From contig CANHAH010000008.1 in NCBI GenBank assembly GCA_947458705.1, positions 1-44,401 of the forward strand: DNA of 44,401 bases. Reading direction: 5' to 3'. The translations under genes were made by a program, and so were the position numbers. The stretch is from Opitutia bacterium (lineage in GTDB: Bacteria > Verrucomicrobiota > Verrucomicrobiia > Opitutales > Opitutaceae). Every line of letters starts with the position of its first letter. Position 1 is the stretch's first letter. Under the pieces are notes generated by a model that made no database searches, was not told where the DNA came from, and was given only the letters and a program-made list of their open reading frames with translations. Positions 18,706 through 28,845 of the stretch are shown piece by piece.

Positions 18706-19626
18706 ATGGAGATGAAACGTACAATCGGTCTCTGGGTTTTATGGTGCGTCGGGTTGACGTTGGCGCAGGCGGGTGAGTTGCAGCCGTTGGTGGATCGGGC
18801 GGTGCACTCTACCCTGGAGCGGTTTCAGTCACGTGGACTTAAAGCCGATCAACTCGCGATTACTCTCATCGATCTCAGTACGACGGACCGGCCGCTGCAG
18901 GCGAGTTATCGTGGTGAGGTGTTAATTTACCCAGCCAGTGTGATCAAATTATTTTACCTCGCGGCGGCGCACCGTTGGCTTGAGGACGGAAAGTTCGCAG
19001 ATACGCCCGAACTGCGACGGGCAATGCGCGATATGATCGTGGATTCGTCAAACGATGCGACGCACTACGTGATCGATTTGTTGACCGGGACCACGAGTGG
19101 TCCGGAGTTACCCGAAGCGGAACTTAAACTGTGGTTCGAAAAGCGGGCGGTGGTTACGCGGCATTTTTTGGGGCTAGGATATGTGGGCGTAAATGCGAGC
19201 AAGAAGCCTTGGGGTGACGGGCCGTATGGGCGGGAGTCGCAGGCGATCCGTGCCTATGAGCCCAAGCGTAATATGCTCACGACCGATGCAACGGCGCGGT
19301 TGTGGGTGGAGATCGTGACGGGGCGCTGCGTGACGCCCACGCGAAGCGCGGAGATGCGGGCGCTGTTATTGCGCGATCCAGCGGCGAAGACGGAAGATCT
19401 TGATGATCAAGCAAAGTTCACCGGGACGGAATTGCCCGAAGGAGCTAAGTTATGGTCTAAAGCTGGTTGGACGAGCCAGACGCGGCATGAATCAGCGTAT
19501 GTGGAGATGCCGAGCGGCCAAAAGTACGTGCTCGTGGTCTTTACGACGGATCACGCGAGCGAGCGGGCGATCCTACGTAATGTCGCCGCCGTAGTGGCCG
19601 CAGGCATGGCGAAGGTACGGGAATAA
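18706..19626 (+). CDS. Class A beta-lactamase-like serine hydrolase, secreted
   Basis: Signal-like N-terminus (MEMKRTIGLWVLWCVGLTLAQA); YPASVIKLFYLAA (SxxK), DSSNDATHYV (SxN-like), LWSKAGWT (KxG-like). Confidence 0.75.
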   Translation: MEMKRTIGLWVLWCVGLTLAQAGELQPLVDRAVHSTLERFQSRGLKADQLAITLIDLSTTDRPLQASYRGEVLIYPASVIKLFYLAAAHRWLEDGKFADTPELRRAMRDMIVDSSNDATHYVIDLLTGTTSGPELPEAELKLWFEKRAVVTRHFLGLGYVGVNASKKPWGDGPYGRESQAIRAYEPKRNMLTTDATARLWVEIVTGRCVTPTRSAEMRALLLRDPAAKTEDLDDQAKFTGTELPEGAKLWSKAGWTSQTRHESAYVEMPSGQKYVLVVFTTDHASERAILRNVAAVVAAGMAKVRE

Positions 19627-19663
19627 AATTGCGCCTGAGGCGTCGTCGAGGCTTCGCTAGGTC

Positions 19664-20959
19664 ATGCATAGCGACCCCGCTGCCACCGCGAACTCTGGTA
19701 AACGTAATACCCTGTATCTACAGGTGCTGGCCGCGATTGTGGTCGGAGTGATGGTGGGTTACCTGTGGCCTGATTTCGGCGCTTCTTTGAAGCCGCTCGG
19801 CGATGGCTTCATCAAGCTGGTGAAGATGCTTATCGCACCGATCATTTTTGCGACCGTGGTCGTGGGTCTCGCCGGCATGGGTGACTTGAAGAAAGTCGGC
19901 CGCGTGGGTGGGAAGGCGCTGTTGTATTTTGAAATCGTTTCCACGCTCGCATTGATCATCGGTCTCGTGGTGGCGAATGTGTTCATGCCAGGTGCTGGCG
20001 TACATGCAAATGCAGCTTCGCTAGATGCAAAAGCGGTTGCGGGTTACACCAAGGCAGCGCAGGGGCAGACGACCACGGAGTTTTTATTGCACATTATCCC
20101 GAACACCTTTGTCGGAGCTTTTGCTGAAGGAGAAATTTTGCAGGTTTTATTGCTGGCGGTGTTATTTGGCATCGCGCTCGGGCAGATTGGCGAGCACGGG
20201 CGACCGGTGCTGAACTTGATCAACGAAGTGTCACGTGTGATTTTCGGTATCGTGAGCATGGTCACCAAGCTGGCGCCGGTGGCTGCATTTGGTGCCATGG
20301 CTTTTACCATAGGAAAATACGGCCTCCGCTCGCTGGTTTCGCTCGGGGCGTTGATGGCGTGCGTCTACGTGACCTGTGCGCTGTTTGTCTTTGTCGTACT
20401 CGGGCTGATTGCACGGTTCAACGGTTTTAGCGTGTGGAAAATAATTAAATACATCCGGGAGGAGTTGTTGATCGTGCTGGGAACCTCATCCTCGGAGACG
20501 GCGTTGCCGGGTTTGATGCACAAGATGGAGACGGCGGGCTGCGCGCGCCCTGTGGTCGGTATTGTCGTGCCCTCAGGCTACTCGTTTAACTTGGATGGAA
20601 CATCGATTTATTTGACGATGGCGGCACTCTTTGTAGCGCAAGCTACGGACACACCGCTGACATTATGGGAACAGGGAAAATTATTGCTCGTACTTATGAT
20701 CACTTCGAAGGGCGCGGCGGGTGTGACTGGGAGCGGATTTATCACGCTGGCGGCAACGCTGGCGGCAACGGATAAGATTCCAGTAGCGGGCATGGCGCTG
20801 ATTCTCGGCGTGGACCGGTTTATGTCGGAAGCGCGCGCGATCACAAATTTCATCGGTAACGCCGTGGCGACCCTGATTGTGGCGAAGTGGGATGGCTCAT
20901 TCGACGCGTCAAAGGGCGGCGAGGTGTTAGCAGGGAAGCAGCCGACAAATTTGGTTTAA
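19664..20959 (+). CDS. Dicarboxylate/amino acid:cation symporter (DAACS/GltP family)
   Basis: [102 protein letters not shown]. Confidence 0.95.
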   Translation: MHSDPAATANSGKRNTLYLQVLAAIVVGVMVGYLWPDFGASLKPLGDGFIKLVKMLIAPIIFATVVVGLAGMGDLKKVGRVGGKALLYFEIVSTLALIIGLVVANVFMPGAGVHANAASLDAKAVAGYTKAAQGQTTTEFLLHIIPNTFVGAFAEGEILQVLLLAVLFGIALGQIGEHGRPVLNLINEVSRVIFGIVSMVTKLAPVAAFGAMAFTIGKYGLRSLVSLGALMACVYVTCALFVFVVLGLIARFNGFSVWKIIKYIREELLIVLGTSSSETALPGLMHKMETAGCARPVVGIVVPSGYSFNLDGTSIYLTMAALFVAQATDTPLTLWEQGKLLLVLMITSKGAAGVTGSGFITLAATLAATDKIPVAGMALILGVDRFMSEARAITNFIGNAVATLIVAKWDGSFDASKGGEVLAGKQPTNLV

Positions 20960-21047
20960 GACCTGGGGCTTATTGCGTACGGCAGGTTTTTTGCCTCGCT
21001 TACTCCAAGAGCTGAAGGCTCCGTTGGAGTGCGTTACCCCCGCCTCC

Positions 21048-23429
21048 ATGCCCCGTTTTTTTGATCAGTTGATTACATCCTGTCTGCGTGTCTTTGCGAC
21101 TGCCGTAGCGACATGGTGGTTACTTGGCTCGCAGGCGGCCGCAGCGCCGGCTCATCTCGCTCAGGACTTGGTCGGTCGATACTGCATGGATTGTCACGAT
21201 GATAGCATTGCAAAAGGAGGACTCTCATTTGAAGGAATCGCAGCCAAGAGCCCGACTACTGATCCTGCACTCTGGGAGAATATTTTGCGCAAATTGGATC
21301 ACCAGCAAATGCCTCCCCTCGGGGAGGAGCGTCCCGCATCCACCGAATATCGGCAGGTCGTATTTTTTTTAAAAGCCGAGCTGGATCGCGCGGCGACTAC
21401 TGCACCTGATCCCGGTCGCACAGATACGTTTCGCCGGCTAAATCGCACCGAATACCAAAACGCGATCCGCGATCTGCTTGCGCTAGAGATTGATGCTACG
21501 ACCTTGCTTCCAAATGACGAACCGGCGCGAGGCTTTGACAACGTCACGGTTGGCAACCTGTCGACCACGCTGCTAGATCGTTATGTGACTGCGGCACAAA
21601 AAATCGCTCGTCTAGCTGTTGGTGCGCCACGCAAGTCGCCCGGCGGTGATACTTTTCGGGTCCCTCCGGATCGCACCCAGGAAGGACATATCGAAGGACT
21701 CCCTCTTGGCACGCGCGGCGGGGCATTAATCCCTTATACGTTTCCGCGGGACGGGGATTATGAGATTCAAGTTCGCCTTGCGCGTGATCGCAACGAACAG
21801 GTCGAGGGCCTCAAAGCGCCCCACGATCTAGAAGTGCTCATCGATGGTGAACGTGTGGCTCTTGCCACCGTGAAGCCGCCCGGTGCCGATAAAAATGCCG
21901 AGGGGGTCGATACTCACCTGAAGTTCCGCGTCCCTATTAAGGCCGGTCCGCATAATGTCGGGGTTACTTTCATTAAAAACCCCTCATTGCTGATCGAGAC
22001 CGAGCGCCAGCCCTTTGTTGCGCGGTTCAACATGCACCGCCACCCTCGTACCGCACCAGCGCTCTACCAGACTTCGATCACTGGTCCATTTAACGCTACT
22101 GGTCCGGGCGACACACCAAGTCGGCGTTTAATTTTCGGTGAGAATTCAAAGGGTGTTGATCTGGCTAACGACGAAGATCGTGCTCGGGTGATTTTGGCGC
22201 CGCTCCTGCGACGCGCTTATCGTCGACCAATCAACGATGACGATCTTCGCCGTCCCCTTCAATTTTTTCGTGAAGGGAGTTCAGAAGGCGCGGGCTTTGA
22301 ATCGGGTATTGAAAGCGCGCTCGCCGCGATTCTCGTCGCTCCGCAGTTTTTGATCCGAGTGGAAACCGATCCCTCGGGCTTGGCGCCGGGTACGGTTTAT
22401 CGCATCAGTGATCTGGAACTCGCCTCACGACTTTCATTTTTCCTGTGGAGCAGTTTGCCGGATGATGCGCTGCTTGAAGCGGCGGTTCGCGGTGATTTCC
22501 GCCGCCCGGCAGTACTCGAGCAGCAGGTCCGCCGTATGCTCGCCGATCCGCGAGCTCGCAATCTCGCCACCAATTTCGCTGCGCAATGGCTGCATCTCCG
22601 CGGCCTGCAATCCGTGGCTCCAGATGTACGCCGTTTTATCGATTTTGACGATAATCTCCGCTACTCAATGCGCCGCGAGACTGAACTTTTTTTTGAAAAC
22701 ATTATGACTGCAGATCGTCCGGTAACAGAATTGATCTCTGCTGATTACACTTTCCTGGATGAGCGCCTCGCCAAACACTACGTCGTACCGCATATATACG
22801 GTAGTCATTTCCGTCGAGTCTCGTTCGCAGGCATGGCCGAACGGCAGCGCGGTGGTTTGCTTCGCCAAGGCAGTATTCTCCCTGTGACCTCCTACGCGAC
22901 TCGCACCTCACCCGTCATCCGCGGCAACTGGATTCTCGCCAATCTTGCCGGCGCGCCGGCGCCGCCGCCGCCTCCTAATGTGCCGGCCCTCGATGAGGGT
23001 CATGTCTCCGCGGCGCTCCCGATCCGGGCCCGCCTTGCCGCACACCGCGAGAAACCCGCCTGCGCGAGTTGTCATAATTTGATGGATCCGGTTGGTTTCT
23101 CACTCGAAAATTTCGATGCAGTCGGACGTTGGCGCACGGCAGATGAGCGAGTGCCCGTTGATGCAACGGGCGGCTTTCCCGATGGCTCGCAGTTTGAAGG
23201 TGTCGCTGGTCTAGAACAGGCTCTCCTCGCGCGGCCGGATTTATTTGCGGCTACGCTGACGGAAAAACTTCTTACCTTTGCCCTCGGCCGCGGCGTCGAG
23301 TTGTCCGATGCTCCCGCCGTCCGCGCGATCGTGGGTCGCGCGGAAGCGGAAGATTTTCGTTTTTCCGCTCTCATTCTAGGTGTTGTTAATAGTCCGCAAT
23401 TTCAGATGCGCCGCACTCCAAAACCATGA
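21048..23429 (+). CDS. Planctomycete-type cytochrome c protein (PSCyt/DUF1587-DUF1592-DUF1588-DUF1585)
   Basis: YCMDCHDDSIAKGGLSFEG (CxxCH), FRRLNRTEYQNAIRDLLAL, SRLSFFLWSSLPDDALLEAA, ADYTFLDERLAKHY, QGSILPVTSYATRTSPVIRGNWIL, CASCHNLMDPVGFSLENFDAVGRWR (second CxxCH), LTEKLLTFALGRGVE. Confidence 0.92.
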   Translation: MPRFFDQLITSCLRVFATAVATWWLLGSQAAAAPAHLAQDLVGRYCMDCHDDSIAKGGLSFEGIAAKSPTTDPALWENILRKLDHQQMPPLGEERPASTEYRQVVFFLKAELDRAATTAPDPGRTDTFRRLNRTEYQNAIRDLLALEIDATTLLPNDEPARGFDNVTVGNLSTTLLDRYVTAAQKIARLAVGAPRKSPGGDTFRVPPDRTQEGHIEGLPLGTRGGALIPYTFPRDGDYEIQVRLARDRNEQVEGLKAPHDLEVLIDGERVALATVKPPGADKNAEGVDTHLKFRVPIKAGPHNVGVTFIKNPSLLIETERQPFVARFNMHRHPRTAPALYQTSITGPFNATGPGDTPSRRLIFGENSKGVDLANDEDRARVILAPLLRRAYRRPINDDDLRRPLQFFREGSSEGAGFESGIESALAAILVAPQFLIRVETDPSGLAPGTVYRISDLELASRLSFFLWSSLPDDALLEAAVRGDFRRPAVLEQQVRRMLADPRARNLATNFAAQWLHLRGLQSVAPDVRRFIDFDDNLRYSMRRETELFFENIMTADRPVTELISADYTFLDERLAKHYVVPHIYGSHFRRVSFAGMAERQRGGLLRQGSILPVTSYATRTSPVIRGNWILANLAGAPAPPPPPNVPALDEGHVSAALPIRARLAAHREKPACASCHNLMDPVGFSLENFDAVGRWRTADERVPVDATGGFPDGSQFEGVAGLEQALLARPDLFAATLTEKLLTFALGRGVELSDAPAVRAIVGRAEAEDFRFSALILGVVNSPQFQMRRTPKP

Positions 23430-24784
23430 GCTCATTCGTTTCTAAAAAAGCCCTGCCTCGCCGTACTTTTCTCCGTGGAATGGGAGCTGCGTTGTCGCTC
23501 CCGTTGCTCGATGCGATGATTCCAGCGGCCACCGCTGCGACGAAGACGGCGGCCCTGCCGGTTCGTCGTCTCGGTTATATTTTTATGCCGATGGGCTGTG
23601 ATCAGTCCCGCTGGACGCCGCGCGGTACCGACGGAAAATTAACCGAGCTTTCGCCTATTCTTGCATCGCTTGCGCCTCATCGTGAACACCTCACGGCTTT
23701 CACCAATCTCGAACTGCGTAACGCTTATCCGGGTTCCCACGCCACCTCTAATTCCTCGTTCCTTAGCGCAGCAAAAGCCAAACATACGGAAAGCTCTGAC
23801 TACTACCTCGGCACCACCGCTGACCAACTCGCGGCGCGACAGCTTGGTCGCGATACTCAGCTTGCCTCCTTAGAGCTCTCGATGGACATGCTGCAGACTA
23901 CTGGCCAGTGCGACAATGGTTACGCCTGTGTTTATCAAAATAATCTCTCCTGGTCTTCGCCGACCACCCCGCTTCCATCAGAGGCGCATCCACGCATCGT
24001 TTTTGAGCGCTTGTTTGGTGAAGGCGGTAGTCTGGTCGAGCGCCGCGCTTCGCTCCGCCAGCGGGCTAGTTTGCTCGATTGGATCACCGAGGATATTTCT
24101 AGTCTAAAACGCCAATTGGGTCCAGCCGACCGCGCCAAGATCGCTGAATATCTCGACACGGTCCGCGAAGTCGAACGGCGCATTCAGAAAGCCGAAGCCG
24201 ATGTAACCCTCAGTTCGCTCCCGCCGGATCTTGAGCGTCCACTTGGCGTTCCTGCCTCTTATACCGAGCACGCAAAGCTTATGTTTGATCTGCAAGTGCT
24301 CGCCATGCAGGGCGACATCACCCGAGTGACGACCTTCCAATTAGCCCGGGAAACGAGCAATCGTACGTACGCTGTCGAGACCGGCGTCGCCGACCCGCAT
24401 CATCCGCTTTCCCATCACGGTAACGACCCGGATAAAATTGCCCGCATGGCCAAGATCAACGCGTTCCATGTATCGTTATTTGCTTATTTTCTGGAGCGTC
24501 TTAAATCGACACCTGAGGGCAATGGCACGCTCTTGGATCACTCGTTGCTACTTTACGGCAGTGGTATTGGAAACCCCAATGTGCATGACCACACCAATCT
24601 ACCCATCCTCATAGCCGGAGGCGCTGCTGGAGGCATGAAGGGCAATCGACATATTCGCTACGATAAGCCCGTGCCGCTCGCTAATCTGCACCTTACGCTC
24701 CTTGATAAAGTGGGTGTGAACATCGACCGCTTTGGCGACAGTTCCGGTAAAATCACCGATCTGTTTACTCCTATTAGCGTCTGA
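23426..24784 (+). CDS. DUF1552 secreted protein with Tat-like signal
   Basis: PRRTFLRGMGAALSLPLLDAM twin-arginine-like leader; YIFMPMGCDQSRWTPRGTDG, YLDTVREVERRIQKAE, DHPHHPLSHHGNDPDKI-like segment, LLYGSGIGNPNVHDHTNLPILIAGG. ATGA overlap with the preceding gene. Confidence 0.9.
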   Translation: MSSFVSKKALPRRTFLRGMGAALSLPLLDAMIPAATAATKTAALPVRRLGYIFMPMGCDQSRWTPRGTDGKLTELSPILASLAPHREHLTAFTNLELRNAYPGSHATSNSSFLSAAKAKHTESSDYYLGTTADQLAARQLGRDTQLASLELSMDMLQTTGQCDNGYACVYQNNLSWSSPTTPLPSEAHPRIVFERLFGEGGSLVERRASLRQRASLLDWITEDISSLKRQLGPADRAKIAEYLDTVREVERRIQKAEADVTLSSLPPDLERPLGVPASYTEHAKLMFDLQVLAMQGDITRVTTFQLARETSNRTYAVETGVADPHHPLSHHGNDPDKIARMAKINAFHVSLFAYFLERLKSTPEGNGTLLDHSLLLYGSGIGNPNVHDHTNLPILIAGGAAGGMKGNRHIRYDKPVPLANLHLTLLDKVGVNIDRFGDSSGKITDLFTPISV

Positions 24785-24786
24785 CC

Positions 24787-26232
24787 GTGGCTTGCGCCAT
24801 GAAGCCGAAACGTATCCTACAGCCCTTGTCCGGCTCACCCCTTTGGAGCTCGCTTAGCCTGTGTGTGTTTTTGCTGGGCCTCGTCATGAGCGAAGCGTGC
24901 TCGCGCGTTTACGCCTCGGAGGCGATGTTGAGCGCCGTCCAAGCCTCGGATCTGTCGCTCGTGCGTCGCTTGCTCTCGGAGGAGCCTACGCTCGCCCAAA
25001 CGCCTAATCGTTACGGTGTCACTCCGCTGGCGCTCGCTTGTACCAATGGTGACACTGCGACGGTGGATGCGCTCCTTGCTGCCGGCGCCGATGCTAACCG
25101 CGCTATTTTGGGCGGTGAAACGCCCCTCATGATCGCCGCGCGTACGGGTCGGGTCGCGGTCGTGACCTCACTCCTCGCGCATGGCGCTGTCGTTGATTCC
25201 GCACTTCCCGGCGGGCAAACCGCCCTGATGTGGGCTGCCGCCGAAGGACATACTGCCGTGGTCGCGGCACTAATCGCCGCCAAGGCGGATGTGACGGCGA
25301 CGGTGCCTACCGGCCTCAACGCGTTGCTCTTTGCGGTCCGTGCAGGCCACGTCGAGACGGTGCGGATTTTATTGAAAACAGGATTGGACATCAACGCGGT
25401 TACGGCGCCAACCAAGACAGGCAACAAGCTGCCCAAACGCGGTAACAGCGCGCTTACGCTGGCCGTTGAAAACGGCCATTTTGAAGTCGCCGCCGTGCTC
25501 TTAGATCTCGGCGCCGATCCCAATGACCTGCGCTCCGGCTACGCTCCTTTGCATATTCTCGCGTGGATTCGCAAACCCGACATCGGCGAGGACGAAGGTG
25601 ATCCCATTCCTGAGGACCACGGTAACTTCACTAGTGAACAACTCATCCGCAAGCTCGTCGCTCATGGTGCCGATGTGAATTTGCGTCTGATCGCTGGCCC
25701 CTCTGGCGGTGGCCGTATCAACCGCAAAGGTTGCACCCCCTTTATGTTGGCGGCGGATACGGCAGACCTCGAATTCATGAAACTTCTCGTTGAGCTCGGT
25801 GCCGATCCGAAGATCACAAATGTGGACGGTTGCACTCCTTTGATGGCTGCGGCGGGACTTGGCACCCGTTCCGCCGAGGAAGAAGCCGGCACCGACGACG
25901 AAGCGGTTGCAGCTTGCGATTATTTACTCAGTCTGGGCGCAGACATTGATGCCGTTTCTAAAAATGGCGACACGGCGATGCACGGTGCAGGGTTCGCCAA
26001 CTTCCCGAAAGTCGTTAAATTCTTAGACGCGCAAGGCGCAAAGATCGAAATCTGGAATAAAAAAAACCAACGTGGCTGGACACCTTTGCTGGTGGCTGAA
26101 GGGCATCGGTACGGAAATTTTAAACCGTCGTTTGAAACAATTGCGGCTTTTCATGAGGTGATGCGCGCCCATGGGCTGACGCCACCCGAGCCCACTCCAC
26201 CGGTCGCAGATATCGGCTACAAACAGCTTTGA
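24787..26232 (+). CDS. Secreted ankyrin-repeat protein
   Basis: Multiple ANK repeats: YGVTPLALACTNGDTATVDALLAAGADAN, GGETPLMIAARTGRVAVVTSLLAHGAVVD, GQTALMWAAAEGHTAVVAALIAAKADV, and others. GTG start (ATG at 24799 also possible). Confidence 0.92.
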   Translation: MACAMKPKRILQPLSGSPLWSSLSLCVFLLGLVMSEACSRVYASEAMLSAVQASDLSLVRRLLSEEPTLAQTPNRYGVTPLALACTNGDTATVDALLAAGADANRAILGGETPLMIAARTGRVAVVTSLLAHGAVVDSALPGGQTALMWAAAEGHTAVVAALIAAKADVTATVPTGLNALLFAVRAGHVETVRILLKTGLDINAVTAPTKTGNKLPKRGNSALTLAVENGHFEVAAVLLDLGADPNDLRSGYAPLHILAWIRKPDIGEDEGDPIPEDHGNFTSEQLIRKLVAHGADVNLRLIAGPSGGGRINRKGCTPFMLAADTADLEFMKLLVELGADPKITNVDGCTPLMAAAGLGTRSAEEEAGTDDEAVAACDYLLSLGADIDAVSKNGDTAMHGAGFANFPKVVKFLDAQGAKIEIWNKKNQRGWTPLLVAEGHRYGNFKPSFETIAAFHEVMRAHGLTPPEPTPPVADIGYKQL

Positions 26233-26275
26233 TCATCTCGGCCGATTTAGGGCGAGCGCCACTAAATGAGGCGCA

Positions 26276-28831
26276 TCAATTTAGGAAGATCGCCTCGTTG
26301 GTTTGAAAAAGAGCGTGGGCTAGTTTAGTCCAGGCGTCTACAGGGGCGCGATTTTCGTTGAGCGCGAAGCCGCCGGGCGGGCGGTTGTCCATGCCCCCTT
26401 TTTTCAGGCTGGCCATCTGGGCGGCGCGTTGAGCTTGGCGTTGTTGTTTGCGGGTTTCTTCGGTGCGGGCGGAGACAGGCGCGAGCGGAAGATCGAGGGC
26501 GAGGCCGGCGGGATTTGCTTTCACGTAGCGAACGCCGAGGGCGATTTCTTGCTCACTGGGCGGGCGTTGATAGATGGCGAGGTAGAGGGAAGTGACGCGT
26601 TCTTGGTCGCTCTTGAGGCCGGAAAAATCGGGGCGGTGTGTGAGGCGGCGGGCGGTCTCGACGACGAGAGGGCTGTTCATTAAAAACAGGGCTTGGGCGG
26701 GAACGATCGTTTCGTAGCGACGGCCGCTGGGTAGGTCCGGGTTGGGGAAATCGAACTGGGTGAGGAGTTCGGGAGGGTTGCGGCGGTCGATGTAGGTGTA
26801 GACGGCGCGGCGAGTGGCGAATTCCTCCGTGCCGATCGGGATAGAGCGGCCGCCGAGCTTGGATTCTAGGGTACCGGCGATGGCGAGAAGGGAATCGTGG
26901 AGTTGCTCAAAATCGAGCCGGCGAACCGGGGCGCGCCAGAGGTAGCGATTATTGGGATCTTGCTCGGCGTACTTGGGGTTGTTGGCGGAGCTTTGCTGGT
27001 AGGTGGCGCTAAGAACAATAAGGCGGTGGAGTTTTTTGATGGACCAACCCTCTTCAACGAATCGGCTCGCGAGGTAGTCTAGGAGTTCGGGGTGGCTGGG
27101 CGGAGCGGACATGTTGCCAAGGTCGTCGGGGGTGGGAACAAATCCGGTACCAAAGTGTTGTTGCCATACGCGATTGACGAGGACGCGCGCGGTCATGGGG
27201 TTTTGGGGGTCGGCGATGGCGAGAGCGAGGGGTAGTCGACCGCTGCCTTCGCGCCATTCGGGGCGCTTCTTGGGATCGGTTGAAAGAATTTCGAGAAAAC
27301 GGCGAGGGACTACTGGCCCTTTGTTTTGAGCCTCGCCACGGATGAGTACGGCGTAATCGCGGGAGCGGGGTACATCGGTCACGACGGCGGCGCGGGCTGG
27401 GGAGCCGGGGTGGTTGGAGTCGAGGTCGCCTATCTCTCGCTCGATGCGGGTTTCTTCGCGGAGAAGTTCTTTGCGTTTCTCGGCGTCTTTTTCGCGGGAT
27501 TTGCGGAAGGCGGTGTAGCGGGTTTCGAGGTCGTCGGCCTGGCGTTTGAGGGCGTCGGATTTGGCGAGGTAGTCGAGCAGCTCGGGCGTTTTGGGGATTT
27601 TGGCGAAGAGGGTGGGTTGGTCGCGGGCGTACTTGGGCTCGTTGAGATTGGCGAAGACGCCGTAAAGCGAGTAGTAATCTTTGGTCGGAATCGGGTCGAA
27701 TTTGTGGTCGTGGCAACGCGCGCAGGAAACGGTCAGGCCGAGGAAGGCTTTGCTGGTGACGTCGATGCGGTCGTTGATGATGTCATGGGAGACGCCGTTG
27801 AATTTGTTACCAAGGGAAAGGAACCCAAGGGCTGCAAGGGAGCGTTGGTCGAGCGGCGCCTCCGACTCGGAGTTTTTCGATTTGGATTTCTTGATGGCTG
27901 CGGCGAGGAGGCGATCAGCGGCGAGTTGTTCGACGATGAATTGGTTGTAGGGAAGGTCGCGATTGAAGGCGTCGATGACGTAGTCGCGGTAGGTCCAGGC
28001 ATTCGGATAGCGGAGGTCTTCGCGGCCCTTGGCGTCGCCTTTGGTGTCAGAGTAGCGGGCTACATCGAGCCAGTAGCGTCCCCAACGTTCCCCGTAGGCG
28101 GGGGAAGCAAGGAGGCGATCGACGAGCTGGGCGTAGGCATCGGGGGCGGGGTCGGCTACAAAGGCGTTGATCTCGGTGGCGGAGGGCGGGAGGCCGGTGA
28201 GATCGAAGGAGATGCGGCGTATGAGAACGCGTCGATCGGCGGCAGGGTTGGGGTTGAGGCCGTGATCTTGCAGAGTGGCGAGGATGAAAGTGTCGACCGG
28301 GTTTTGGATCCAGGCGGCGTCGACGGGAGAGGCAGGTGTAGGGAGTTCGGGTTTCTTTACGGGCTGAAAGGCCCAATGGTTTTTCCCGACGCCGCCGTAG
28401 GTGGTCAGGGCGCCCGGTTTGGAGTAAGCAGGGACGCGGGGATCTGGGGCGCCGCGGCGGACCCATTCGGTGAGGTCAGCTATTTGGGCGTCGGTGAGTT
28501 TTTTGCCCTTTGGGGGCATCTGGAGTTCCTCATCTTTGTAGCTGATGGCGGTGATGATGAGACTTTTGTTGGGCTGGCCGGGGATCAGGACCGGACCGTT
28601 GTCGCCGCCCATGAGGAGCGCGGCGGAAGTATCCAGGAGGAGCCCGCCTTTTACGCGATCGGCCTCGTGGCTGTGGCATTTGTAACAGTGATCGACGAGG
28701 ACGGGGCGGATCTTGTTCTCGAAGAAGGCGAGGTCGGCGGGGGAGAGGGCGGCGGCGGGCGCGAGGTTGGGCGTTGCGGCGCGGGTGAACGCAGCCAGTA
28801 AGAGAATTAACAGTAGCGTGTACAGGCGCAT
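26276..28831 (-). CDS. PSCyt1-DUF1549-DUF1553 planctomycete-type cytochrome c protein
   Basis: CYKCHSHEADRVKGGLLLDTSAALLMGGDNGPVLIPGQPNKSLII, LTGLPPSATEINAFVADPAPDAYAQLVDRLLASPAYGERWGRYWLDVARYSDTKG, CARCHDHKFDPIPTKDYYSLYGVF, RVLVNRVWQQHFGTGFVPTPDDLGNMSAPPSHPELLDYLA. Confidence 0.95.
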   Translation of the reverse strand: MRLYTLLLILLLAAFTRAATPNLAPAAALSPADLAFFENKIRPVLVDHCYKCHSHEADRVKGGLLLDTSAALLMGGDNGPVLIPGQPNKSLIITAISYKDEELQMPPKGKKLTDAQIADLTEWVRRGAPDPRVPAYSKPGALTTYGGVGKNHWAFQPVKKPELPTPASPVDAAWIQNPVDTFILATLQDHGLNPNPAADRRVLIRRISFDLTGLPPSATEINAFVADPAPDAYAQLVDRLLASPAYGERWGRYWLDVARYSDTKGDAKGREDLRYPNAWTYRDYVIDAFNRDLPYNQFIVEQLAADRLLAAAIKKSKSKNSESEAPLDQRSLAALGFLSLGNKFNGVSHDIINDRIDVTSKAFLGLTVSCARCHDHKFDPIPTKDYYSLYGVFANLNEPKYARDQPTLFAKIPKTPELLDYLAKSDALKRQADDLETRYTAFRKSREKDAEKRKELLREETRIEREIGDLDSNHPGSPARAAVVTDVPRSRDYAVLIRGEAQNKGPVVPRRFLEILSTDPKKRPEWREGSGRLPLALAIADPQNPMTARVLVNRVWQQHFGTGFVPTPDDLGNMSAPPSHPELLDYLASRFVEEGWSIKKLHRLIVLSATYQQSSANNPKYAEQDPNNRYLWRAPVRRLDFEQLHDSLLAIAGTLESKLGGRSIPIGTEEFATRRAVYTYIDRRNPPELLTQFDFPNPDLPSGRRYETIVPAQALFLMNSPLVVETARRLTHRPDFSGLKSDQERVTSLYLAIYQRPPSEQEIALGVRYVKANPAGLALDLPLAPVSARTEETRKQQRQAQRAAQMASLKKGGMDNRPPGGFALNENRAPVDAWTKLAHALFQTNEAIFLN

Positions 28832-28845
28832 GGCGGGTGGGGCGC

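Noticed and set aside
20749-20772. Perfect 12-bp tandem repeat (gctggcggcaac x2) in the symporter gene
   Set aside because: Encodes LAATLAAT in a TM region of a conserved transporter; short and in-frame, unlikely to be regulatory.
27326-28801. 491-aa plus-strand ORF antisense to the DUF1549/1553 gene
   Set aside because: Gly/Val/Glu-rich shadow of a well-supported minus-strand CDS; no recognisable motifs.
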